Below, one piece after another: positions 39,745 through 52,489 of a stretch of DNA of 64,000 nt. Origin of the DNA: Gracilariopsis chorda (taxonomy: Eukaryota > Rhodophyta > Florideophyceae > Gracilariales > Gracilariaceae). The stretch covers positions 1 to 64,000 of the forward strand of contig NBIV01000196.1 in the NCBI GenBank assembly GCA_003194525.1, written 5' to 3'. The notes beneath the pieces were generated by a model. The model made no database searches, was not told the DNA's origin, and saw only the letters and a program-made list of their open reading frames with translations. How positions within the stretch are numbered: the stretch's first letter is position 1; each line of letters opens with the position of its first letter. The position numbers and the translations under genes are program-made.

Positions 39745-41970
39745 ACCCTCTTGCGGGCTCAATTTGGGACAGAATCTCACTCAATCAAAAACCCCTTTTA
39801 CAACCTCATCTTGCCCTGTTTTGGGCACTCCCAATCTGCGCCACTCACTAAGTCAATCAACACGGGCTCAATTTGAGACAAACGTACATCGTGCTCTGCA
39901 AGCTTCTAGCGCATGTGCCGTATACGCAACAGCCCCGTCGCTGCTGCTGAGCGTCGTTCGACTTCTTTCGCCTCGCCACCAGCAGCTCTGCGTTTCTCGC
40001 GCCAATACCTCCACCACTTGATCGGCACATCATCAAAGCATTTCCACCTCATGAAATTCACATTGTCAGTCACCACAACCATTTGACTCAAACCACGGTC
40101 ACCCATTGCCTTTGGCCTACTAATCTGCCCTCTCTTTTCTTCCTGGTCGAAATGCACTTGTCTATTTTGAACTGGGTTTCCACCGCTATGTTTTCGCTCG
40201 GAGTTAGGACAACTGTTCTCTTTTTCCGTCAACCACTGCGCTAGAGCACCACCTTCTTTTCTTGCTCTTACAGCTTTTGTCGGAAGTATTACGGGTTGTG
40301 GTCGCCACATCAGCGAATTTGCTGACGAATTCTGCTGCAACAACGTCTCAACGCGTCGCAAGCAGGTCGTGGGATTCTGTTCTTCGCTAACAATCTTCTT
40401 TAGCCTGCTATGAATGATGCCGTCAGATAACCGAGGACTTACACGAATAGGGGTTTCGGAAAACAATTTCACAATCTTTGAGGGGACGCTGTCTTTCGCA
40501 AAGCTCATTATTCGCTCTTTGTTTAACGGCCACAATCCACAGCGGTCGAAACTTTCTATGACATGCCTGGAATTCAACGCACGAAACGCGGCAGCGGCGA
40601 GTTTGATTTTCATAGCAATGTTTGCGTGGGTGAACTGATTCGAGTACAAGAATATATCCAGAACATTTCGTACGTTCTCCGAGAAAACGTTGTTGACTTT
40701 GTCATCAAAGGGCTGCCAATATGTGTGAAGTATTGGCAGGAAGCTGGATTATTTCGATGTTGCATTTATCGGCTTCGTTCAGCCATTCTACACCCTTGCG
40801 AGGGCTATGGCCATCCAACAACAGCAGCACCTTCACTGATTTTGGGACAAACTTGCGTATGAAATTGTTGAGATGTTCGATAACTGACGGTAATAGAGCT
40901 TTGGTAACGGACCCTTTTGCACTGCAACATATATTTGCGTCATCTGGAAGCCAGTTCTTGAGTGACATCCATTGGTATTCGGGTGAGAGGTTCTTAACAA
41001 CGTCTTGAGGAAGTGGCGTCGTCCAAGATGGCATTAATTTTTTTCCTTGAGCAATAAGAAAAAGTGGAGCAATGTGACCAGATGCTGATATCATAACTTC
41101 AGCGGTTAGATGCTTGCCATTGTCCTTTAGTTTGGTTCTGTAACCTCCGTGTCTACTATTGGACGCGTTGTATCCTCGGTATCTTTTACCAAACTTTGCG
41201 CAAATACTGGTTTCATCAAGATTCCAGATGCGGTTGGGGTCCAAGAATATATCCGGCATCGATTGCTCAAGTCTTTCAATTATCTCTACTAATGTCTTGA
41301 TGTGGTATGGGTTCTGCGCTAACAATCTCTTGGTGTCGATTTTTTCTGTTTTACGGCAAGTCAGGGTACGGTTCCTTGCACGAAAGGACCGGAGGGCATA
41401 ATCGGATGGCATAATTTTGGCGCATCCTTTGCGGCCATCGTTCGCTACTTGTGCCATTAGGGCTTTTAGTTCGAAATCGCCATAAGTAAAGCCGCGTTCT
41501 GCGGCAAATATTGTACGCTCAACGATCATTTTCTCTTCTTCTTCGGTCAAAACCGGTCTGCGTCCAGCAAAATGTACAGTTGGGTCAAGAAGTTTTCGAT
41601 ATACGTCAGGTGTTTTGTTCCACATCGCATTTCGAAGACGATAAAGTGTGGTTCTGCTGATGTTTGTCTGCTTCATGATAATGGGGACTGGGGTTTTCTT
41701 TTTCAGCTCTTTGACTGCATTTTGGCGTTGTTGTTTTACACTCAGACGCTTGGTGTACGCTGCCTTTCTACCTGCGGTCTGTTTTCGCATCGAAAGCGGC
41801 GTGGCCTTTGTGCTTCTTAGAACGTGTATTTTGCTGGGAGGAAGACGTTGGGAGAGCCTGTGGTGGAATTCAAGGAGATTGGGAATGGGAGAGCAGATTG
41901 GGAGTGGAACGTCCTGAAAATCGGAGCGTCTCAAATTGAGCCCTTTCCCAAATTGAGCCCGCAAGAGGGT
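39745..41970 (-). mobile_element. Pogo-like (Tc1/mariner superfamily) DNA transposon, complete ends
   Basis: 2226 bp with perfect 25-bp terminal inverted repeats (39745-39769 and 41946-41970, starting ACCCTCTTGCGGG) and TA duplications at 39743-39744 and 41971-41972. A 16-bp subterminal motif, GGGCTCAATTTGAGAC, sits at 39864-39879 and, inverted, at 41928-41943; it shares its core with the terminal repeat and is probably a second transposase-binding site. It encodes one transposase on the minus strand. Confidence 0.93.
39906..41790 (-). pseudogene. Pogo-like DDE transposase with one frameshift
   Basis: About 625 residues from the ATG at 41790. An N-terminal helix-turn-helix (QQRQNAVKELKKKTPVPIIMKQTNISRTTLYRLRNAM) precedes a DDE_1 catalytic domain with IWNLDETSICAKFGKRYRG (first Asp) and VLLLLDGHSPRKG (second Asp), then IIQLPANTSHIL and, in the other frame, QPFDDKVNNVF, typical of pogo/jerky-type transposases. 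One extra G near 40722 shifts the frame between these last two motifs. The C-terminal 200 residues are basic. With intact terminal repeats and a single lesion the copy is recent; relatives elsewhere in the genome may be active. Confidence 0.88.
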
Positions 41971-41980
41971 TATACCTAAA

Positions 41981-44177
41981 ACCCTCACATCGGGGAAATT
42001 CGACAAATGGGGATATTATAAAAAACGTTAGAGCCACACATTCATGCGTTCTCATTCCTCTTTATACTCATGATGAACAAGGTCTTTACACCTCTGTCCA
42101 CTCTCATCAGTCCTACAGATTGTTCCACACCCTTATTCTGCCCGTCTACACCATGCCAGAATCTATGCGGCAACAGACAGCTCGCCTAAAAAAAAGCAGA
42201 GCAAAGAGAGAGGGAATCCAAGCGGCTCGGAGAAGAGCTCTTGACCTTCTCAAGAACGAACACAATGTTGCAAGCGTAATCGCTACATGCGGGTTGTCAG
42301 CCGCTATTGTTTACCGGATTCGCAAGGCCTGGAAAACTAATAACAACACTTTACTACACCAACTGCTCAACCCTCTTTTGTACCATGCCGGCGGACCATC
42401 TATTTTAAACCCGTAAGAGCAGAAAATGATTGTTAGACGTGTTGAATATGCAGCGACAGGAGGCTTTGCGTTAGACGTAAACCACATAAAACACTACATG
42501 AGAGAGATAGCAAATGACAAGCGCAATACCTACAAACATAACATTCCATGCAATGACACAGTCCGCACGTTTCGAGCGGGCAATCTTGAAATAACATTGC
42601 GGAAGTCGGAAAATCACAGCCACAAATACATTTTGGGTTAAAACATGGACCATGTAGGCACCCTAGTTCATCACTTAAAGGAGCTCAAGAAAAAACATCT
42701 AGACATGTTCAGTGATCCCAACGAGATTTGGAATCCTTACGAGACTTCCGTTAACGCAACCTACGGAAAACGTATTAGAGTGTTCACAAGTGCTCGCACC
42801 AACTTCGGAGGACGACGTCATAATATCAAAGACAATAGAGCTCATATTACGGCAGTCATTACCGCTTTTGAATCTGGTCTTTTTGTCCTACATTTCTTTG
42901 TAGCCGCCGGAAAAAAGGTCATGCCGAGCTGGAGGAAGAAATTGGATCCTGCAGACGCACATAAGCTCCCTCAAAGTCTTCGCTGGATGAGTGAGGAAGA
43001 CGGGCTGCCAAACGACACAAAACTTTATACCCCTGCGAAGGGGTACATGACAATGAACTTTATGCCAGACATCTTCAAACATTTCAATGTATTTGTTCTG
43101 AAGATAGTTCTGCAAGAGAAGCTCGTCTTGTTGTTGCTCATGAAGCACAGCTTGTGGAAAGGTGACGAATGGATATTTTACTACCAAGAAGCCAGTATTA
43201 TTGTCGTCCAACTTCCTACCAGCTCCTCCACTTCCTTCATCCATGCGACGATTTCATTATTGCAACTTTCAAAGAACGGAAAAGAGAAGTTAGAGACATT
43301 TTAGTGCAACTCGGGCTGTACAGTAATGCAAATATCGCATTCAAAATCAAACTTGGAGTGGCGGGATATGTGTCGCTTACCAGTCAAATCGCGGAGCATA
43401 ACTTCACCAGTACTGGTATATGGCGTATGGAGTTTACATTTTTTGAGAATTTGCGGAGGAGTCTGAATAACAAGGAAAGAACATCAAGCAGAAACTTAAA
43501 AAGCTCGGTTGAATCGTTGAAAATTACCAAGCGAACAAGTGATGGTGTACTGTACTCACGAATCAAAGCCATTGTTCAAAAAGAAAAGTGTGCTACGCAA
43601 GTCATTTGAATGATTGAACAAACTCTCCAACGAAACCGTTCAACGCAGCGAGTATTGTGGAAGGCAGCACCCCTCGAGGCCCTTGTGGGAAGTGCACGAA
43701 AGAGTAGTGTAAATGCAGCGGAGCCCTGGCGGCAGTGTGGACCAACAAGGTTCCATTAAAGCGACATAACAAATGCTAGAAGCACAATGGGTACCAAAAA
43801 GTACAACGCGAGTGATATTAGCGCGTTTGATTTTCAAAGGCGGCCTGGGAGCAGCGTGGGTTTTGAAAACTATGTTCTAGATGCAGAAGAGGATATCTCA
43901 ATCATGTTGGCATGGAGGCAACGCCAGTTCTTGTTGCGCTGCAGAGAAAAGAAGAACGAGCCGGCGGCAAGTGGTTCCAGCGCTCTCTTGCATCTAGTAA
44001 AAGATAGATGAGGTCCGAAGTCGGAGGGGGCGGTAATCTAGAGTTTGTCGAATTTTCCCAGGTGCGTTTTCAGAAGGGCTTCAGTCAAAATGAAACGCGT
44101 AAAACCTACTTGTTTCAGGGCCTAGAGCAATATTTTTTTAGTCCAAAATCCTTGTCGAATTTCCACACTGTGAGGGT
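41981..44177 (+). mobile_element. Decayed pogo-like DNA transposon
   Basis: About 2.2 kb, nearly the same length as the intact relative next to it but in the opposite orientation. Its ends are imperfect inverted repeats: ACCCTCACA then GGAAATTCGACAA at 41981 and the reverse complement ending at 44177. The core TTGTCGAATTT recurs at about 44045, as a subterminal repeat. The intact element's right end lies only 10 bp to the left. Confidence 0.7.
42153..43609 (+). pseudogene. Decayed pogo-like transposase
   Basis: Homologous along its length to the transposase of the neighbouring element (for example VMPSW near the middle and LYSNANIAFKIKL near the C-terminus). It has in-frame stops near 42414 and 42639 and a frameshift near 43240. 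Both recognisable catalytic aspartates are lost: IWNPYETS replaces IWNLDETS and LLLLMKHS replaces LLLLDGHS. It cannot encode an active enzyme. Confidence 0.85.
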
Positions 44178-45222
44178 TGAAGTGCAATGCCCTCAGAGAG
44201 GGATTCTTGGTACTTGGTTGATTTCCCGAATGTTTCGGTAATGTAGTCATTGCATGAACTACGACCACTAATGGTAAATTTGACACGTGGGACACAGAAG
44301 AGTCAATTGGCGGTTGGCCACTGTAGTGGGCATGAACCACCAAAGTGGAGTAATTTAGTTAATTCTATTTATTTTACACCCATTTCTGGGATGGTTAGTA
44401 CTTCGTGCGCCGGCGGGTTGCAGTCGCACCAGTAAACCTTTCGCAACAAAAGACCCCAACCTGGGGAATTGGCTCTAGACCTCACTGCCTTCGCGTGTTC
44501 TCTACTCCTCTTTGGAGGGAAGCACCGTTGCATACGAGAAGTCTAACCCCCTTGCCTATCTAAAGGACCAGAGTATTTGGAATTTTATTCGAGCTGTCTT
44601 GGTGTTCGCCTTGTATAAGGTTTATTTACCGGCACTGCCGTTAGTCTTCGTCACGAAACTCGTGACTCAGCTCCCCCTTCCTTTTTCCCTTTACAGGGTG
44701 GCTTTCCCGCTACCCATGGCTCGTGTTTGCACGTGCCACTAACGTGAAAACCTCACCTCTCTAGAGGACGACCACCCCCATACACTGCTCCTGCGGATAC
44801 CCGATTCATGCCTTAAACTCCCTGCGCAAGTCGCGACGGGTGGCCTCGGCCTTACAACCCGACATAGTCGTGCCACTCCTGGGAGCGCTCTACCCAACTG
44901 GTCTCACCTCTAACGAGGAAAGATCCCGAACGTTTTTCAGGGCACTCCCGCTTCCGGGCATTGCACTATAAGGGGCACCGCTCTCAAGGGCGGAATTTGG
45001 CAAAATCTCGGAGCTTCTGACCACAAAACAAACAGGTTTTATTTACGGCGTCTTGAATCTGGATTCTCAAATTGGGCACAGAGGGTAATTCTACAAACAC
45101 TGGAGGCCAGCTCGTTTCGCCCTCCCAGCTCAGCAACCCCGCGCAAAGCCCAAGAGGGCGTCGACGGCGCTTGCTGCCGACTCATTCGTGTTTGCCCCCA
45201 CCTTCTACAGCACATCTCCGAC
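44178..45222. other. Unrecognised sequence with a lone transposon-like end
   Basis: No gene supported. At about 45062-45084 a sequence TCTCAAATTGGGCACAGAGGG followed by TA resembles the end of the pogo-like elements, but I found no partner end. The right edge is the target duplication CCGAC (45218-45222) of element B. Confidence 0.4.
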
Positions 45223-45596
45223 TGTCGTGAAGTAATACGTTTAAAAAAAAGGGCGGCCTGTAGTGGTAGCTAGGGGCGGCTCAAAAAGGATGATTCGTTT
45301 TCTTAGAGAGGTAGAGTTGATGATAATAATGGGTTGGGGAACAGACGAGAGGCGAAGGCCGAGCTCTTTTCCCTCCTTTTATACTCAGACAGAAAGACGC
45401 TAGTCGTCTTTCTCGGTAGTTAGAGTCCTAACATGCTCGCGTGAATGCGGCATTGTAAGCAGACATCACCTCATTCTCGGGGATGGTGAGAAGGCAGGAC
45501 GCTTTCTCACCATCCCCAAGGATGGTGAGATGGTCCACTCCATCTCCTTCTTCCTCACCGTCTGACAAGGACGGTGAGTGGAGCTTTATCCTCACA
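45223..45596 (-). repeat. Element B 3' LTR
   Basis: 374 bp. The four hairpins seen in A are all present: 45391-45413, 45479-45517 (14-bp perfect stem), 45527-45546 and 45554-45578 (9-bp stem). TATA-like TATAAAAGG is on the minus strand near 45380. Confidence 0.95.
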
Positions 45597-45618
45597 TTCC
45601 CTTCTTTTTTCGTATGGC

Positions 45619-48600
45619 TTACAATTGTCGCATAAAATCACGTATAACTAGTGGATAAATATCTAAAACGCATGTGGAAGTACTTAAAATTTGGTTCATA
45701 GCATCACAGTTCTTAACTTTGGTAAAACAATCGGCGGGGTTGTTGGCGGAGGTGATATACCCAACATCGGAAATTTCGTGGTTCGAGTAGGCTTCACGAA
45801 CTGCAGAAATGTCGATCATTAGTCGCTTTTCAGATGTCGATGAGCTTTTTGTTATTACGTCGAAAAAACTTTTTGAGTCAGTAAGCATTGTGAGTGGAAT
45901 TTTCTTCCCAATTATTGACTCGAAGTCATGTTTGATAACGTAAGCTATATCGAATGCATCTGCAAATGCGTATAGCTCTCCTCCTAAAACGGATCTGGTA
46001 ACGCGCCGGCTTTTGTGACTTGAGAAATGAAGAATATTGCAGTTATCGAACTTGTCCACGAGAAGAATAATGAATCCAATCTGGGATGAATTGTCTGCAT
46101 TGTTGACAAATGATGAATCGGAATATACCTTGAGGCGGAGTGAATTGATATCAAGTTTCACATATTTCAGATTTACATTTTGACTTTGCTGAATATGTTT
46201 TACGAATTTGTTGATGTTCTTCACATCTTCACTTGAGAAAGATTGTTCCGTAACTTGAGCAGCCATGTTGACAGCACAGCAAATATCTGGTCACCTGTGG
46301 GCCAACCAAACAAGTTTATGTCTCAATGAACGGAAATCAGAGAAGGTGCAATCTTTTGGAAGAATTCGAAATCGTTTGGCATAATGTTCCTAACTTAGTG
46401 AAAATCCGTTATCGGTTTTGCGTACTCTTACGCCTGCGAATAAAGCGGAATCCATTTCTAAGTCCTTTGATTCAAACTTCTGAACGGTGAGCTTTGCCTA
46501 TTGCAGGAATTGATCGGTTCCGATTTGAGGGAGGTCATCTATGTAAACACCGGTTAAGCCAATGAGCTTTGCCTGTTCGTGTTTCATAAACAGTGACAGA
46601 TCTCCTTTCGTCGGGGTCATTCCTAGGTCTTCTTTCAGATGAGTTGTTATTGTTCTGTACCAATAGTCTCCAGAGTCTGAGAGTCCATAAAGAGGGCGGA
46701 GAAGTTCCAACAACACGTGTGCTGGAAGTTCCAGTTCTTTTGGAGGCTTCAGGTATACTTTATGCATAAGCTTCTGTGCGAATTGCAAGTATGCTTGACG
46801 AACATCTGTGTTCCATACTCTATATCCAATAATAGCGGCGATGGTAACGAGAATTCGGGTTGAATATTGTCTTAGATTAGGCGATTTGTGCACTAGAAAA
46901 GCTTTTTCTGGATCTTTGTGCCCTTGGGCGACAAATCTGGCTTTAAATATCTCTTCATCAGTCTCAGGATTTTTGATAGCGAGCACAAAGCGCCCAGTGA
47001 GGATATTGGCGTCTTCTGACACTTCGTCTTGTCTAATGACTTTCCACGTTCCGCGTGATATTAATCCTGCCAGCTCTTTTCGTTTAGCTTCACTGAATGC
47101 TGGTAGGTTCCGACGGTGATCCGAAGGACCTAATACTTCAGTGATTTGAACATCATAAAGTTCAAAATCATCAGGAAGTATTGGTTCGAGACAAGTATGA
47201 AGGTTGTCCATTAGTTCGTCACGATGCAAAGGTTTGACCTGCGCAATAGAATGTTGGACTGTTTCACCATTGCGATTGATAAAGACTTGTTTGTTATCAA
47301 TTCTTACAATTTTATACGGTCCAGTCCATTTTATTGGCTTCAAATCTTCTCGATAAACTAGAACTTCTTGTCCAACTTTCAAGCTTGTTGATGCAGCAAA
47401 TGGAATGCGAGCGACGATTGCACGGCGCAAACGAAGTTCCGAAGTGATGGTTTCCATCTCAGTGCGCGCGATTTGAAGAGCTCTCATTCGCTCCTCATGA
47501 TTTGGAAATTCTGTGCTAAATGGTGGAAAGCGAGGAAGAACTCCAAATACGAGTAGTGAAGGTACAAGTCCTTCCGGATTCATTGTATCGTTCATAGCCT
47601 TGACAGCAAGTCGAAGGGCCAAGGCCATGGGGACATCGGGCTCGCTATATCGAATCTTTTGGTAGATACGACGTAAGGGTTCATGGTACCGTTCACCGGT
47701 TCCAAGGGAATTATGACTTTCAACGCCTGAGAATTGTAAGGTGATTCCAGCCATGCTTGTCAGGTCTTTCCATGGAGCGGATGTGAATTGTCTGGCTTTA
47801 TCCAGTCTCATCTTGTCTGGATAGCCGGTGTATAATGTGGCCCAACAACCAAGAAATGCGTACCAGATTGCTTCAGTGGTCTGACTCTTGAGGAAAACTG
47901 CAGAGCTGAAGTGCGTTTGTGTATCGACAACGTGCAGAACTGGCATTTTGTCCAAGTACATAAGATCCAAAGCAATTTCACTGTTGAATATTATTTTGCC
48001 TGGAATGGATACTTGGAAGGACTGTGGCCGGGCTGTAAAACGTTGGCACGTGGCACATGATTTTGAGATATGCTCAATGAGTTTCCTGGTCTCAACAGTG
48101 ATATGTTCTGGCTTTGCTCGGCACATCAAGTTGAAAAGCTTGTTTGCGCTTGGATGGTAGAAGTGCATATGCATTTTTCGGAGTGCACTTTTTGTGTAAA
48201 GAATCTCAGAGAAGTCCCATTCTAAGTACATATGACCGAATTTCCGCGTGATTGGTATCGACCAATTGAACTTCTTGTTGAGTAACATGTTTTCCACGTT
48301 GTCAGGTACAAGAGCGTGTAATTCCAGGATATCGAGTCCAATAAGAAGAGGTACAGAGGCGTCAACGACGTCAATCTAAAGTGGAAGAAAAGTGTTGCCA
48401 GGGATTGGAATGCGTATTTGCATGGTTTCACAGCTGAAGTATATGCCATCTCCAAATTTAAAAGCTTTGTTGGAGTGATTCAGCTTACATGGAATGCCTA
48501 CAAGTTTACAGTACGCTTGGGCTTGTTGTTTTCCTACTACAGATTGTTGTGCGCCAGAATCCAGACATGCGCCTTGTAATTCGCTTCGGTTTCTCTCGAA

Positions 48601-48783
48601 TGGGCTTGTCTTCACGTTGTGAATATCAACAAGGTTCCAACGAAGGGTTCCTGAACTGTATCGTGCTTGCTTTCGTGTACAAAAACGAATGATTCGAGGT
48701 GAGCCATTGGAGGACTTGTCTGGTCCTTTCTTGTTCGGCTGCTTGGGAGGAGCACTACGGCAGAAATCGTTAGTACTCCCAGT
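45619..48783 (-). mobile_element. Element B pol region (broken)
   Basis: Protease site CLDSGAQQSVVG, integrase core, reverse transcriptase and RNase H are all recognisable and close in sequence to element A. Several breaks. Confidence 0.9.
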
Positions 48784-50388
48784 TAAAAATCCTCAAGGCA
48801 ATTCGAGAGGGAAGGTTCGCTACTCTGCGTTCCATAAATAGATGCAAAGATTTTGTTCGGAAGGATCAGATTTTTCGTTATCTCCATTAATATCTGCGTC
48901 GCCTTTGCAAGCAAAGAATGTTTCCGCGCTTTCGATTTCATCGGAATCACTGGACTCTTCGAGCTGTTGGCAGATTTCATACAGGACATGTTTCAAAGCC
49001 TTGTTCTGATCCTTGTAGCCGTTGCGTTGCAAATTTTGCACACGGTTGGCGGCATTGTTGGTGAGGTCCTTGCGTTGCCTGCATTCGGCAACAACATGTC
49101 CAAATTTACCACAATTCCAACAGGTAACATTTCCTCTACTTTTGGATTGACGAAAGTTTGTCCGGTTTGTGGAATGCGGGTGATGTACGTATCGGGATTG
49201 GCCAGCATAGAACGTTTCACTCGTGTCAGAGTTCTGAAAATCGTCGGTGGAAAGTGAGTCCAACTGAAGACTCCTCTGATCTCGCATGTGACCGATTTTC
49301 TCTTCTTGATCGAGTTGAATTGCGGCTTCCAACTGACCATAAAGTTCATGATAACTAATCAGTCCTGCATTGGCCCTGCTGCAGGCATCTCGCGCCCAGG
49401 AATTACCAATTACAGCATTCTGTAAATATTCGATTCTGTTGCGCTCGGATCGGCAGTGCATAGGGCCTTGTGGGGACAACTTCGAAATTTCTTCGTGGAG
49501 TTTCTCCAAAGCGTCGCTTAATGAAGAGCTCTTTGAAACAAATTTTTGGATTCGTAAGTTACGTAAATAGGCAGCAATGCGGTTCTGACGGGAAAGAGAA
49601 TTATACTCCTTTTCCATTACTGCTAAAGCTTCCCTGAAACTTCGCACTCTGCCATCAACGCTTTGTACGTACATACGCTTCGCGTTTCCACGCAAAAAGT
49701 GGTGTAAATATTGGATTCGTTGATGGTTGGATAGATTTTAATCTAGAGCGGCATACTTCTATTCGCTTAGAAATTCCTCCCAACATTCACCAAGGGCTCC
49801 TGAGAATTTAGAAGATTCATCTTTGAAACGAGACGCAATATAGTGAGCTATCCTGTATCGGCTGTCTCCAAAGTTCGTTTGTGGCTCATTGGTAACGTTG
49901 TGAGCACGCCATGGCTGGCGTTGGCGATTTTGCTCATTCACGCGTTTCGGAGGTGAGAGCTCCCGTTGTTGCTCAACCTCAGTTTCTTCTTCGACGTCTG
50001 CAAATCTCTGTGGTTGTTGTCGGGTAGGCGGAGCAGGTGCCGGCGTTTGCTCGAATAAATCTATAGCAGTGAAAGCATCTTCTAAATGAGACTCCTCAAA
50101 AATTGTTTTGGCAATTCTTTTTAAGAGGTGACCACTTTCATGTTCTGCGAGACTAATTCCACAATCTTCTAAGAACTTTGCAAACTTACGCATAAGCAAT
50201 CCATTACTTAAAATTGCAAAAGTGAGTAGCTTATCTGAAGGGTATTCAGTTCTCAGAAGTTCGATTACTTGAGCAGGCTCTGCTTGGGTATTGTTTTCCT
50301 GAATATTCTTAATAAATTCGATAAATTGTCGTTGTTGCTGATTTGCATACCTAACATTGGTAGTAAACTTTGCGTTAAGTGGCGGCAT
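48784..50388 (-). mobile_element. Element B gag region (broken)
   Basis: Starts at the ATG at 50388 (MPPLNAKFTTNVRYANQQQ, compare MPPLNGNFTTNVRYANPQQ in A). Zinc knuckle CWNCGKFGHVVAEC. A few breaks. Confidence 0.88.
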
Positions 50389-50549
50389 GATGAACTAAAC
50401 AAATTACTACAGTGTTATGTATGCTAATTTAACAGAGTACTGTGTTTAACTAAGCTTTAATCGTACACAATTAGCCTATTGGTATTAGTTACTAATCGTA
50501 GAGTAATACGCAAAAGCAAAACACTTTATTTATTTAAATTTTTATTGTA

Positions 50550-51161
50550 GAGCACTTTGAAGTGTGCTTTGCCGTTTTTGTGGCGGTTCAAATGATGATG
50601 CGACTCAAATGAGCGCTTACAGGTAGCAAAGTAAGGCTGAGTACGCTTACAATGCACGCGGTTGCGGTGTGTTTTAGACTGACAGTGGTCAAAAAAGGTT
50701 TTCGCACTGTTTCACTGAATTTTGCACAATGTGCAGAAGCGTTTGGCACGAGCCACACGCGTGGTCTTCTTCTTTGGTTGCAATTGGTCAGCCAAACACT
50801 TGGCCTTTTTCCTGCGGAGCTTCTGTATGCCACTGGTGCTCGGCTGCACTGGCACTTGTGTGTGTTGGCGTCGGCGTGGCACTGGTATTTCTTCGGCTTC
50901 AAGGTCAAAGACACTTGGCGGTTTGCGGCTGGATGTAGTTGAGCGGTGGCCCGGTTCTGATTCACTGTCCACTTCTGAAGGGGTCAGATGGTCCAATATG
51001 TTCGGTCGTTGCTGATTGGTTGGTGGCGCTGGTAGTTCAGCAAGGTGGTGGCGATGCGGGGAGGCTGGGTGCTCTACGGTTACCGTAGGATAGATTGAAT
51101 TATAAATAAAAACAGTGCCTGGCTGTTTACGAGCCACTGTAGTTATATGCTGATTGGACAC
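50550..51161 (-). mobile_element. Element B zinc-finger accessory ORF region (broken)
   Basis: Occupies the same place as the zinc-finger ORF of A and shares the pattern HxxPSVxDLEAEEVPVPR (here PPSVFDLEAEEIPVPR), the basic linker and the first finger's start CTLCKIQ. Overall divergence is higher than in gag or pol. Broken. Confidence 0.75.
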
Positions 51162-51325
51162 TAAAAGAATATAAATTAGAAAAAATGTGTGGTTAGTAAT
51201 TACGTCTTATACGTATTGGTTAACGACGCGTAATCAGTAACAACAGAATTTTTCAATTCTTTAGATGTCGAATGACTTACTTGGAAACGGTAAAAATCGA
51301 CGATTATCCACGGATAATTCCAGAA

Positions 51326-51700
51326 TGTCGTGAAATAATACGTTTAAAAAAAAGGGGCGGCCTGTAGTGGTAGCTAGGGGCGGCCCAAAAAGGATGATTC
51401 CTTTGCTTAGAGAGGTAGAGTTGATGATAATAATGGGTTGGGGAACAGACGAGAGGCGAAGGCCGAGCTCTGTTCCCTCCTTTTATACTCAGAAAGAAAG
51501 ACGCTAGTCGTCTTCCTCGGTAGTTAGAGTCCTAACATGCTCGCATGAATGCGGCATTGTAAGCAGACATCAAACCATCCTCGGGGATGGTGAGAAGGCA
51601 GGACGCTTTCTCACCATCCCCAAGGATGGTGAGATGGTCCACTCCATCTCCATCTTCCTCACCGTGTTACAAGGACGGTGAGCGGAGCTTTATCCTCACA
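51326..51700 (-). repeat. Element B 5' LTR
   Basis: 375 bp; the hairpin series is still present, slightly eroded compared with the other LTR. Confidence 0.95.
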
Positions 51701-52489
51701 CCGACCCCAGCAGACCCCCAAGTTAGCTTCGTGCTACTGCACCACAACTACGGCGCTTACGTCTTCCCAATGTCCCACCACTGCCCCCACTACTGCTAAA
51801 GTTCCTCACAACGTCGTTGTAGTTTTTAATATCCCTCATTGGTGCGCGAATGGCGATAATAGCGGCTGGTGCTCCACAAGAATTGCAAACGCTTTTTGCA
51901 ACACTAGGAAAGGGTGCGGGAAGCGGCGTTGCATCCCAGAGAATGCGATTAGTGGAACGGTTTTTCTGTAGCCTCTGCTCTGTCTAGCTAAGGCTTTGCG
52001 TCGGAAAATTCTCGGGCTGAACGATGTCTTTGATTTACAAGTGGACTTTGCGATCGCCTGTTTGCAACGTCATCTTCAATCCCTTCTCGTTGTTTGCATT
52101 ACTGTCAACGGATGATCTTGATTTGCCCTTGAGCCTGCGTCCTAGGTTCTCGAAAAACTGGAACTCCCACGGCCATATTCCTGCATTTATGTAGCTCTGT
52201 TTAGCGATATGGCAGGGAAGAGATTTTAATCCTAGAACACTCAACTTGATCTTAAACGCGATATTTGCATTGCTATACAGCCAGGTTTGAACAAGCATGG
52301 CGGTGACTTCTCTTTTCGTCTCTTCTCAAATCTTGTTTAAGGACGCATCGCATTGTTGCAGAAATTGATGGGTGTTTGTGGAGCGAAGCACCTTTTTTGC
52401 ATGTCACTTTTACAAATTTTAAAAGCATTACCGATGCACGGATTGGCTTTAAGTTTGGGTTCAAGTGTGGCAATTTGCGGTGGGCTTTT
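51701..52489. other. Spacer between elements B and C with a transposase scrap
   Basis: Apart from the transposase fragment at 52035-52298 I see nothing recognisable. The right edge holds the target duplication CTTTT (52485-52489) of element C. Confidence 0.5.
52035..52298 (-). pseudogene. Fragment of pogo-like transposase C-terminus
   Basis: About 85 residues. LYSNANIAFKIKLSVLGLKSL and the later INAGIWPWEFQFFENLGRRLK match the C-terminal region of the two pogo-like transposases to the left (LYSNANIAFKIKL and TGIWRMEFTFFENLRRSL). The catalytic domain is missing and no terminal repeats were found. A third, truncated member of the family. Confidence 0.75.

Larger units (their letters stand above)
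45223..51700 (-). mobile_element. Copia-order LTR retrotransposon B, older relative of A
   Basis: Minus strand, LTRs of 374 and 375 bp, target duplication CCGAC (45218-45222 and 51701-51705). The LTRs differ at roughly 17 sites (about 4-5%), so it is much older than A. The layout is the same as A: zinc-finger ORF, gag, pol. The coding parts are broken, with at least six breaks. Confidence 0.95.

Noticed and set aside
44512-44742. Hydrophobic short frame in the unrecognised stretch
   Set aside because: No start context, no homology recognised; surrounded by decayed repeats.
33038-51700. Elements A and B read as one large composite element
   Set aside because: Each has its own LTR pair and its own target duplication, and DNA transposons lie between them.
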